Origin: Devosiaceae bacterium
GTDB taxonomy: Bacteria > Pseudomonadota > Alphaproteobacteria > Rhizobiales > Devosiaceae
Length of the DNA: 23,619 nucleotides
Direction: 5' to 3'
Assembly (NCBI GenBank): GCA_021648585.1
Contig: JAKISM010000020.1
Location: 1-23,619 of the forward strand
Positions within the stretch are counted from its first letter, which is position 1; each line of letters starts with the position of its first letter. The notes beneath the pieces were generated by a model. It saw only the letters and a program-made list of their open reading frames with translations, made no database searches and was not told where the DNA came from. Both the position numbers and the translations under genes were made by a program. Positions 17,189 to 23,619 of this stretch are shown here, in pieces.

Positions 17189-18616
17189 TTATTCATCTGT
17201 CTTTTTCACAAAAGCAATGCGTATCATATTTGTAGCACCCGGTGTGCCAAGAGGTACGCCAGCGGTTATGGCTATGCGCTCCCCAACTTGAGCAAAGCCT
17301 TCTTGTAGGGAAATTGATGACGCTCTTGAAACCATATCCTCAAGATCTTTCGCATCTTCTGTTTGCACACAATGAAGTCCCCATACTAATGATAATCGCC
17401 GAGTTGTTCTTAGGTTTGGCGAGAGAGCAATGATTGGGATTGCGGGGCGCTCACGTGCGGCTCTTAGGCCAGTTGAGCCAGAAGATGTGTAAGTAACAAT
17501 AGCGGATAGATCTAAAGTTTCGGCAATTTGTCTTGTGGCCGCTGATATAGCGTCAGCAGCTGTTGGCTCTGGCTTGGTTGCTTGCGCACGAATAATAGAT
17601 TGGAAATTATCATCACCCTCAACAGCAACTGCTACATTATCCATAGTTTTGACGGCCTTTACAGGATAATCGCCAGCAGCACTTTCAGCTGAAAGCATAA
17701 TAGCGTCTGCTCCCTCAAAAACCGCAGTTGAAACATCTGACACTTCGGCACGTGTTGGAACGGGCGAAGTTATCATTGATTCGAGCATTTGCGTGGCAAC
17801 TACAACAGGTTTGCCATGTGCACGAGCTAATCTTACCATTCGCTTTTGTAAACCCGGAACTTCTTCAAGCGGCATTTCAACACCAAGATCACCACGAGCA
17901 ACCATTATGGCATCGCTCAATTTGATGATTTCTTCGAGGCGAGAGATGGCTTGCGGTTTTTCAATCTTTGCTAAAATACCCGCACGACCTTTTACTATTT
18001 TTCGAATTTCATAAATATCTTCAGGGCGTTGAACAAAAGAAAGCGCAATCCAATCAGCTTCATTTTCTAGTGCTTTTTGTAGATCTGCTTTATCTTTTTT
18101 GGTTAGCGAACTCATGCTCAAAATACTATCAGGTACGCTAACACCTTTTTTATTTGAAAGTTTTCCGCCATGAACAATGATTGTTTTAATTTTGTCTTTT
18201 GTCAGATCAGTGACTTTTAGATGAATTTTACCATCATCAAGCAATAATCTATCGCCAATAGAAACAGATTTAAAAATTTCTTTATGAGGCAAATAAACCC
18301 GAGAGCTGTCTCCATCTTTTTTATTATTATCAAGAATAAATTCATCACCTGCAATGATGTTTGAATAGCCATCAATAAAAGTGCCAATTCGTAATTTTGG
18401 CCCTTGCAAATCAACCAAAATCCCAAGAGGGTGGTCGATTTTCTTTTCAACATTTCTGATATACGAAACAGTCCTTGCCAAAACCTCATGGCTGGCATGG
18501 CTCATATTAATGCGAAAAACATCAGCACCAGCTTGTGCTAATTGCATTATTATTTCTTCTTTGTCAGAAGCGGGGCCAAGAGTTGCTAGAATTTTTATAC
18601 GTCTATTTCGTTTCAT
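17189..18616 (-). CDS. pyk: Pyruvate kinase
   Basis: A 475-residue glycolytic enzyme that transfers phosphate from phosphoenolpyruvate to ADP. Motifs in order are KILATLGPAS (8-17), FRINMSHA (34-41), GPKLRIG (72-78), the B-domain insert (about 80-165), the catalytic Lys217 and metal ligand Glu219 in ILAKIEKPQ, metal ligand Asp243 in ARGDLGVEMP, VATQMLESM near 275-283, PTRAEVSDVSTAVFEGADAIMLSAES near 287-312, and the C-terminal regulatory domain (about 340-475). MLSAES in place of MLSGET is common in rhizobial enzymes. The gene starts six bases after the upstream DUF1036 gene ends, so the two form an operon. The ribosome-binding site (GTAAGA) is weak, suggesting coupling to the first gene. Confidence 0.97.
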   Translation of the reverse strand: MKRNRRIKILATLGPASDKEEIIMQLAQAGADVFRINMSHASHEVLARTVSYIRNVEKKIDHPLGILVDLQGPKLRIGTFIDGYSNIIAGDEFILDNNKKDGDSSRVYLPHKEIFKSVSIGDRLLLDDGKIHLKVTDLTKDKIKTIIVHGGKLSNKKGVSVPDSILSMSSLTKKDKADLQKALENEADWIALSFVQRPEDIYEIRKIVKGRAGILAKIEKPQAISRLEEIIKLSDAIMVARGDLGVEMPLEEVPGLQKRMVRLARAHGKPVVVATQMLESMITSPVPTRAEVSDVSTAVFEGADAIMLSAESAAGDYPVKAVKTMDNVAVAVEGDDNFQSIIRAQATKPEPTAADAISAATRQIAETLDLSAIVTYTSSGSTGLRAARERPAIPIIALSPNLRTTRRLSLVWGLHCVQTEDAKDLEDMVSRASSISLQEGFAQVGERIAITAGVPLGTPGATNMIRIAFVKKTDE

Positions 18617-18622
18617 TTTATC

Positions 18623-19159
18623 TTACATTTGCTCTTTGTCAGTTTCCAGGTTTATTGTGTCAGGTTTAACGTTTATTGTGTCAGGTTCAACTTCTGAAGT
18701 GTTAGATATTTGCTCTTCTCTTAGTTCCAACGTCCAGTTAGCTTCGTTTTTAGTATCAATCTCAAAAAAACCTGTGCGCTCATATCCACGAGCAAGGCAA
18801 TCATCTACACTAAAGATAGTAAAAGTTTCATCACGAGTGCAAAGATAAACTGGTCCATCCCATGCACCGCCGCCAATATCATCAACGGCAAATAAATAAT
18901 AAAACCTTGAATTAAGATCACCTTGAAAAACTGTAACACAATCATTGCTAGCAGCCAACCACCATCCCTCTGATTGCCACCCCCGCTCAGCACGATAGCC
19001 AAGTGAAATATTTATTTGATTGGCTGTCTTGTTGCAAATCCGTAAATCAGCTTTTGCTGGACTTGTAAAAAACATAGTTGCCAAGAACATAGTAGAAAAC
19101 AACAAAGTGAATATAATTAATGGTGAGGATTTTGAATTGTTCAATTTGTTGATTCGCAT
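18623..19159 (-). CDS. Exported DUF1036 protein
   Basis: A 178-residue protein of unknown function with a signal peptide (hydrophobic core about residues 13-33, cleavage near SPAKA, about residue 37). The mature part (38-150) is the DUF1036 domain: LRICNKTANQINISLGYR, then GWQSEGWWLAASNDC, then YYLFAVDDIGGGAWDGPVYLCT and FTIFSVDDCLARGYERTGFFEIDT. Four cysteines (in ICNK, NDC, LCT and DDC) could make two disulfides in the periplasm. The C-terminal tail carries two copies of PDTIN, encoded by a 21-bp tandem repeat. In this window it is the first gene of an operon with pyk, an arrangement I associate with rhizobia. The start has only a weak AAGAA ribosome-binding site. No enzymatic function is suggested by the sequence. 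Confidence 0.85.
   Translation of the reverse strand: MRINKLNNSKSSPLIIFTLLFSTMFLATMFFTSPAKADLRICNKTANQINISLGYRAERGWQSEGWWLAASNDCVTVFQGDLNSRFYYLFAVDDIGGGAWDGPVYLCTRDETFTIFSVDDCLARGYERTGFFEIDTKNEANWTLELREEQISNTSEVEPDTINVKPDTINLETDKEQM
18650..18691 (-). repeat. 21-bp in-frame tandem repeat in the DUF1036 gene
   Basis: Two copies (18650-18670 and 18671-18691) differ at one base and encode consecutive seven-residue units containing PDTIN. A more diverged copy may follow toward the stop codon. The repeat keeps the reading frame. Confidence 0.85.
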
Positions 19160-19333
19160 TTATTATTAGTTCTTTCTTGTGCCAAAAATATAGGGGTTAA
19201 GTCAATTAAGTATTATCATATAATTGAATTTAGAAAATACTATAGATTTGGCAAAATTGGGGAGAGATATAAAAATGCTTGATTGATGCGATAATCTAAT
19301 GTTGATACAGACTATAAAAACATAGGAGAAAAC

Positions 19334-19588
19334 ATGTCAGAGCATGGTGTAGCAAAAGATCAGTTACGTTCAATTATTGATCGTATTGAGAGACTTGAAG
19401 AAGAAAAAAAGACAATTTCAGATGATATTTCAGAAGTTTATGCGGAGGCTAAAGGAAATGGCTTTGATGCTAAAATTTTGCGTCAAGTTGTGCGTATTAG
19501 AAAAATAGATAAAGCTGAGCGTCAAGAGCAAGAAGCGATATTAGATTTATATATGCACGCACTTGGTATGATACCAGATGTTGGCTAG
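19334..19588 (+). CDS. gapR: GapR-family (DUF2312) DNA-binding protein
   Basis: An 84-residue protein matching the alphaproteobacterial GapR/DUF2312 family along its whole length. It has an N-terminal helix [22 protein letters not shown] (12-33) that forms the dimer coiled coil, then [25 protein letters not shown] (34-58), rich in basic residues that contact DNA, and a C-terminal helix ending [10 protein letters not shown]. In Caulobacter GapR binds AT-rich, overtwisted DNA ahead of replication and transcription and stimulates topoisomerases. The same nucleoid role is inferred here from family membership. AGGAGA precedes the ATG at good spacing. It is transcribed divergently from the DUF1036-pyk operon and converges on dxs with nine bases between the stops. 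No clear terminator lies in that gap. Confidence 0.93.
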   Translation: MSEHGVAKDQLRSIIDRIERLEEEKKTISDDISEVYAEAKGNGFDAKILRQVVRIRKIDKAERQEQEAILDLYMHALGMIPDVG

Positions 19589-19597
19589 GTTTTTGAG

Positions 19598-21538
19598 TTA
19601 AGCTTTATTATCTAAATTTGAATTTATAAAATTAGAAGCTTTATCATCAGCTTTAATGGCCTTTAGAGCGGTTGCAACAATGCTTTTTTCATCAAGCCCT
19701 GCTTGTTGATAGAGCTGTTGCTGGGTTGCATGTTCATCAAACCTATCTGGTATCATTAGCGGTCTAAACTTTAGCCTCCCATCAAGCAAAGCATTTTTTG
19801 TTAAAAAAGTTGCAACATGGCTGCCAAAGCCGCCAATGCTACCCTCTTCAACGCTTAGCAATAATTCGTGGTTCTTGGCTAAATCTTTTATTAGTTGCTC
19901 ATCAAGCGGCTTTAGGAAACGAGCATCTACCACAGTACAAGAAAGCCCGAAATTTTCTAGGGTTTTTGCAGCTTTAAGACATTGCTCAAGATGCGCACCA
20001 TAAGAAACTATGGCAATGCTTGTGCCTTCTTTTACAATACGCCCTTTACCTATTTCTATAATTTTACCCTCGCTTGGTAATTCAATCCCAACCCCTTCAC
20101 CACGTGGATATCGAAAAGCGATTGGGCCTTCATTATAGGCGGCGCTAGTTGTTACCATATTTTGTAATTCAGCTTCATTTGATGCTGCCATTAAAACCAT
20201 ATTTGGAATAGCACCAAGAAAGGCATTATCATAATTGCCAGCATGAGTTGGCCCGTCCGCTCCAACAAATCCAGCCCTATCTATGGCAAAGCGAACGGGG
20301 AGTTTTTGCAAAGCAACATCATGGATTATTTGATCGTAGGCACGTTGTAAAAAAGTTGAATAAATGGCGACAAAAGGTTTTAGCCCCTCGCACGCCATGC
20401 CTGCTGCAAAAGTTACGGCGTGCTGTTCGGCAATGCCAACATCAAAACATCTTTTTGGGAACATTTCTTCAAACCTATCAAGCCCTGTTCCGCTTGGCAT
20501 GGCGGCGTGAATTGCTACTATCTTATCATCTTTTTTTGCTTCATTAATTAAAGAAGAAGCAAACACAGACGTATAAGAGGGGGCATTGCTTATGGTTTTT
20601 GTTTGCGCACCAGTTATTATATTGAACTTTCCAACACCATGAAATTTATCTTTTGCATTTTCTGCAGGCTTATAGCCTTTGCCTTTTTTTGTGACGACAT
20701 GAATTAAAAATGGACCGTTTTTACTATCACGCACATTGCGTAAAACGGGCAGGAGATGATCTAGATTATGTCCATCGACAGGGCCAACATAATAAAACCC
20801 TAACTCTTCAAATAAAGTGCCGCCTGTAAAAAACCCACGAGCATATTCTTCAGTTTTTCGTGCCTTATCATGGATAAAGGCAGGTAATTTTTGGGTAATA
20901 GATTTTGCAACTTCTCGTACTGAGCGATAAGCTCTTGAAGAAACAAGGCGTGCCAGATAGGCGCTCATTGCCCCTGTTGGAGTTGCAATAGACATATCAT
21001 TATCGTTAAGAATGACTATTAAACGTGCATCCATTGCACCAGCATTATTCATAGCTTCATAAGCCATGCCAGCGCTCATTGCTCCATCGCCTATCACGGC
21101 AATTACATTTCGCTCTGTTTGAGATAATTCTGAGCCAACTGCCATGCCAAGACCTGCAGAAATTGAGGTTGAGGAGTGGCCTGTACCAAATGGATCAAAT
21201 TCGCTCTCAAAGCGGTTGGTAAAACCAGACAATCCACCCTTTTTGCGTAAATTTAAGAATTGATCTTTGCGTTTGGTAAGAATTTTATGAGGGTAGGACT
21301 GATGCCCAACGTCCCAAATTAGCCTGTCATGAGGAGTGTTGAACACATGATGTAAAGCTACGCTAAGCTCAACAACGCCTAGGCCTGCGCCCAAATGCCC
21401 GCCAGTTTTTGATACGCTATCAATAAGCTCTGATCGAACTTCATTTGCTAGTTGCCCCAACTCTTCATGCGTTAGTTTGCGAATTTCGCTTGGGTCTTCT
21501 AGCCTATCTAGAATAGCTGTTTTTGGTGTTTCATTCAC
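19598..21538 (-). CDS. dxs: 1-deoxy-D-xylulose-5-phosphate synthase
   Basis: A thiamine-diphosphate enzyme of 646 residues that condenses pyruvate with glyceraldehyde-3-phosphate to start the MEP isoprenoid pathway; its product is also a thiamine and pyridoxal precursor. Domain I has [13 protein letters not shown] with His48, DVGHQ at 77-81, the thiamine-diphosphate motif [16 protein letters not shown] (151-166) and the NDND segment near 179-182. Domain II has [18 protein letters not shown], with the Glu that activates the cofactor, and [17 protein letters not shown]. Domain III (about 500-646) is the transketolase C-terminal fold. The start codon is GTG without an obvious ribosome-binding site; it was chosen because the N-terminus lines up with rhizobial Dxs. 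The DUF882 gene ends 70 bases upstream on the same strand. Confidence 0.96.
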   Translation of the reverse strand: MNETPKTAILDRLEDPSEIRKLTHEELGQLANEVRSELIDSVSKTGGHLGAGLGVVELSVALHHVFNTPHDRLIWDVGHQSYPHKILTKRKDQFLNLRKKGGLSGFTNRFESEFDPFGTGHSSTSISAGLGMAVGSELSQTERNVIAVIGDGAMSAGMAYEAMNNAGAMDARLIVILNDNDMSIATPTGAMSAYLARLVSSRAYRSVREVAKSITQKLPAFIHDKARKTEEYARGFFTGGTLFEELGFYYVGPVDGHNLDHLLPVLRNVRDSKNGPFLIHVVTKKGKGYKPAENAKDKFHGVGKFNIITGAQTKTISNAPSYTSVFASSLINEAKKDDKIVAIHAAMPSGTGLDRFEEMFPKRCFDVGIAEQHAVTFAAGMACEGLKPFVAIYSTFLQRAYDQIIHDVALQKLPVRFAIDRAGFVGADGPTHAGNYDNAFLGAIPNMVLMAASNEAELQNMVTTSAAYNEGPIAFRYPRGEGVGIELPSEGKIIEIGKGRIVKEGTSIAIVSYGAHLEQCLKAAKTLENFGLSCTVVDARFLKPLDEQLIKDLAKNHELLLSVEEGSIGGFGSHVATFLTKNALLDGRLKFRPLMIPDRFDEHATQQQLYQQAGLDEKSIVATALKAIKADDKASNFINSNLDNKA

Positions 21539-21607
21539 TGTTCAAAATCACTAAATAATAAATTATATAGCTATTTAACAGAATATGGTAATCTTTGTAA
21601 GTATTAA

Positions 21608-23179
21608 TTACCTTGAAGCTACAATTAATTTTGCGCCAGTTTTGAATCTGAATATGTTCATATTATTAGTATTATTCTGTAAGAAACCAACCTTATTCCA
21701 ATATGAACCAAGCTCTAGATCTGGATTAAAGTCAGCTTCATCGGGTTCGTATATAAAAGCATATCGGCTAGAAGTTATTGAACGAGGGTCAGTAAAAGTT
21801 TGTGCTACATGCTCAAGATCTGGTGCAATAAGTGAAATTTGACGTTGAGGATAATTTTGGACTTCTATGATTTTTTTAGGAGGGGATTGAGTTAGAGTAA
21901 CGATGTCCCATGTGCTTTCAATTAGTCCTGATAATTGGTTGCTTCTTATATCTGGTGATATGGAAGCAGTTACAATTTCATCATTTGCGGTTTTAGAGTT
22001 CTCATTCACAAGCGAGCTAGTGCTAATAGATGATGAAACTTCTGGCGCAAATGCTGTTAGAAGAGAATTATTGGCTTGCCTAGTTAGTAGGACTCTAGGG
22101 GCTGGTGACGAATTCTCATCAATAGCTGCAATAGCAAAATTATCATTGGGGTTTTGTTGTGTTTGAGTGCTGACGAGGAAATCTGGTCTTGGTGCAGGAG
22201 CAGGGGCAGAGGCAAGGGCTACCGAATTTGTGCTGGCAAGCAAGACATTATTTTGTATTGGTCGTGTCATTGGAATTGGCGCTGATTTAGGAGCTCTAGA
22301 ACTTACTGGCCTTGTTGTTACTTGACGTTGAGTAGGATTATTTGCCGCGATTGCAACATTATTATTTATGTTTCCTTCATCTTCATCTCCGCCAAAGAAT
22401 AAATCAAATAATGTGCGGCTTGGCTTGTCTGAAGTTTGGGAGTTTTGATTGTTGCTAGCTATACGGGTTGTTGTTCTTCCAGAGCATGGCACTTGGCGAC
22501 ATTTATTCCAATCGGCTTGCGCTAATTTATATCCAGCATTTGAAAGGGGGACGCCAGTATTGGGAATATGCAGAGTTCTACCATCTGGGAAAATTCTTGC
22601 TAATTGAGTGCGGGTCAAACGTGGCCACGCACGTACATTGCCAGTATCAAGATGGACAAAGGGAGAGTTTGCTGTGGGATAATAACCAACACCGCCAACT
22701 TGTTTTTTCAGGGCTATTTCACGTAATTTCTTTGTTGATACACCAGGAATGAAAAAATCCAAGGCCTGTCCCCTAGTGTGGCGAGAGCTTCTTGCCACTG
22801 CCCTTGATCTTGAGCGCAACATTTCGTTAGTGGCAGGGGAGCGATATGCTGAAACAACGTGAATAGGGCCAGTTGCCCCACTTTCCTTATAAACTTCCCA
22901 AACTAAATCAAACAGGGTTGGATCCATATTTGTTGGTTCATTGCGTCGCCAATCACGTAGTAGTTGATTGAGTTGGGTAAGCCCCTTTTTATCATAACGA
23001 CCATTGCGCTTGAAAGTGATTTTGGCAGTTTCTTTGGTGCTAGAATAATAAATATAAAGGCTACGGGTATCTCTTGAAGCATTGGCAGGAGAAACTGCTG
23101 CTAACAAAATAGTTATAAAAGCCAAAAAACAGGCAAAAAATGGGCGTAAATATTTTCGCTGAATTGCTAAAATTTGCAC
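21608..23179 (-). CDS. Exported DUF882 (YcbK/MepK-like, M15) peptidoglycan endopeptidase with long disordered tail
   Basis: A 523-residue envelope protein. The signal peptide (QRKYLRPFF, then a hydrophobic core to residue 34, PANA) directs export. Residues 38-190 are the DUF882/peptidase M15 domain: SAYRSPATNEML (110-121), the zinc ligands His134 and Asp141 in SSRHTRGQALDF, and His176 in PFVHLDTGNVRAWPR. E. coli relatives (MepK/YcbK) cut peptidoglycan cross-links, so a role in wall growth is inferred. A cysteine pair (Cys227, Cys232) follows. From about 240 on the chain is rich in Asn, Ser, Thr, Pro and Ala and is probably disordered. It contains the motif TLFDLFFG (256-263), also seen in the exported SGNH hydrolase of this window. 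The last stretch (about 440-523) looks more ordered. The start is GTG, with GGGGAAG eight bases upstream. Confidence 0.87.
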   Translation of the reverse strand: MQILAIQRKYLRPFFACFLAFITILLAAVSPANASRDTRSLYIYYSSTKETAKITFKRNGRYDKKGLTQLNQLLRDWRRNEPTNMDPTLFDLVWEVYKESGATGPIHVVSAYRSPATNEMLRSRSRAVARSSRHTRGQALDFFIPGVSTKKLREIALKKQVGGVGYYPTANSPFVHLDTGNVRAWPRLTRTQLARIFPDGRTLHIPNTGVPLSNAGYKLAQADWNKCRQVPCSGRTTTRIASNNQNSQTSDKPSRTLFDLFFGGDEDEGNINNNVAIAANNPTQRQVTTRPVSSRAPKSAPIPMTRPIQNNVLLASTNSVALASAPAPAPRPDFLVSTQTQQNPNDNFAIAAIDENSSPAPRVLLTRQANNSLLTAFAPEVSSSISTSSLVNENSKTANDEIVTASISPDIRSNQLSGLIESTWDIVTLTQSPPKKIIEVQNYPQRQISLIAPDLEHVAQTFTDPRSITSSRYAFIYEPDEADFNPDLELGSYWNKVGFLQNNTNNMNIFRFKTGAKLIVASR

Positions 23180-23411
23180 CTTTTATCTTCCCCTAAAACC
23201 GCTTATTAAATATAATTAAATATTAACATTGGCATAATTTAGACTTTGTTAACAACAAGCTAAATTATTATTACATTCACAATTTATATGCCAGCCAAAT
23301 ATATTTTCCTGCTAATTTATGTGAACATAAATCACGGCATAAGCAAGGCAGTTTGATGGTTATAATTAATTAGAACTATATGTCTAGTAAAGTATTTAGG
23401 AAAAATAATAT

Positions 23412-23434
23412 TTTCACCTAAATACAGGGTGAAA
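23412..23434 (-). terminator. Probable intrinsic terminator of the Fis-type regulator gene
   Basis: TTTCACC (23412-23418) pairs with GGTGAAA (23428-23434). On the minus strand it lies 21 bases after the regulator's stop and is followed by ATATTATTTTT, an AT-rich run ending in five Ts. Confidence 0.5.
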
Positions 23435-23455
23435 TTTTATATAAAAAGCACTTTG

Positions 23456-23619
23456 TTATGCAGCGGTTTTCTCGTCCTGCTCTTCAAGCCCATATTCTTT
23501 AAGTTTTCTATATAGGGTTGAGCGTCCAATTTTTAAGGAACGGGCAATTTGCGACATATGGCCTTTATACTTCTCAAGAGCAAAAATTATTAGTTGTTTT
23601 TCAAGTTCTGCGAGCGGAG
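23456..23619 (-). CDS. C-terminus of a Fis-type HTH regulator, probably sigma-54-dependent (truncated by window edge)
   Basis: The last 54 or so codons of a gene that continues beyond the right edge. The visible protein begins PLAELEKQLIIFALEKYKGH and continues MSQIARSLKIGRSTLYRKLKEYGLEEQDEKTAA. This is a Fis-family (HTH_8) helix-turn-helix: the LEKQLI helix, then the SQIARSLKIGRSTLYRKLKEYGL turn and recognition helix. In alphaproteobacteria this form usually closes an NtrC-like activator with a receiver and an AAA+ domain that works with sigma-54. That upstream part is outside the window, so the class is inferred. The stop codon is at 23456-23458. Position 23619 is not a codon boundary. Confidence 0.8.
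   Translation of the reverse strand, partial: PLAELEKQLIIFALEKYKGHMSQIARSLKIGRSTLYRKLKEYGLEEQDEKTAA

Overview
The window is AT-rich (by eye about 37-38% GC) and reads as the chromosome of an alphaproteobacterium, most likely of the Hyphomicrobiales (Rhizobiales) type. The evidence is the gene families: a GapR/DUF2312 protein, DUF1036, a DUF459 SGNH hydrolase, a DUF882 peptidase, a rhizobial-type pyruvate kinase with an MLSAES motif, and the grouping rpmJ - pyk - DUF1036 - gapR. I saw no rRNA, tRNA, transposase, integrase, phage gene or CRISPR array. Most of the window is core chromosome.

Layout: the 3' end of motB (1-356), eda (439-1065), a MarR-type regulator (1137-1604, minus) and a secreted NT5E/UshA-type 5'-nucleotidase (1686-3272, minus). 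Then come an SPFH/NfeD membrane pair (3502-4938), a secreted DUF459 SGNH hydrolase (5016-6131) and the glutamate synthase operon gltBD on the minus strand (12253 down to 6144). An Hsp20 chaperone (12492-12956, minus) follows, with an upstream region that looks like a heat-shock promoter plus an RNA thermometer. Positions 13080-13565 hold a GC-rich, repeat-laden, probably non-coding stretch that ends in two hairpins and a T-tract. After it come an alpha/beta hydrolase (13661-14635), a solitary two-domain gene (14824-16071, minus) between two near-identical GTAC-rich palindromes, and a single-domain response regulator (16267-16815, minus). The rest is rpmJ (17009-17134), the DUF1036-pyk operon (19159 down to 17189), gapR (19334-19588), dxs (19598-21538, minus), a DUF882 peptidase with a long disordered tail (21608-23179, minus) and the C-terminus of a Fis-type HTH regulator (23456-23619, minus).

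The housekeeping genes cover central carbon metabolism (eda, pyk), nitrogen assimilation (gltBD), isoprenoid precursors (dxs), envelope maintenance (DUF882, DUF459, SPFH/NfeD), stress (Hsp20) and nucleoid organisation (gapR).

The best candidates for something undescribed are three. The first is the gene at 14824-16071. It joins an N-terminal gamma-glutamylcyclotransferase-like domain to a C-terminal domain with an RX4H motif typical of HEPN ribonucleases, and it sits between two copies of a 20-bp palindrome. The second is a short motif, TL[WF]DL[LF]FG, shared by the two unrelated exported proteins (SGNH hydrolase and DUF882 peptidase). The third is the repeat island and possible small RNA upstream of 13565. 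All functional readings come from motif recognition by eye; no database search was run.
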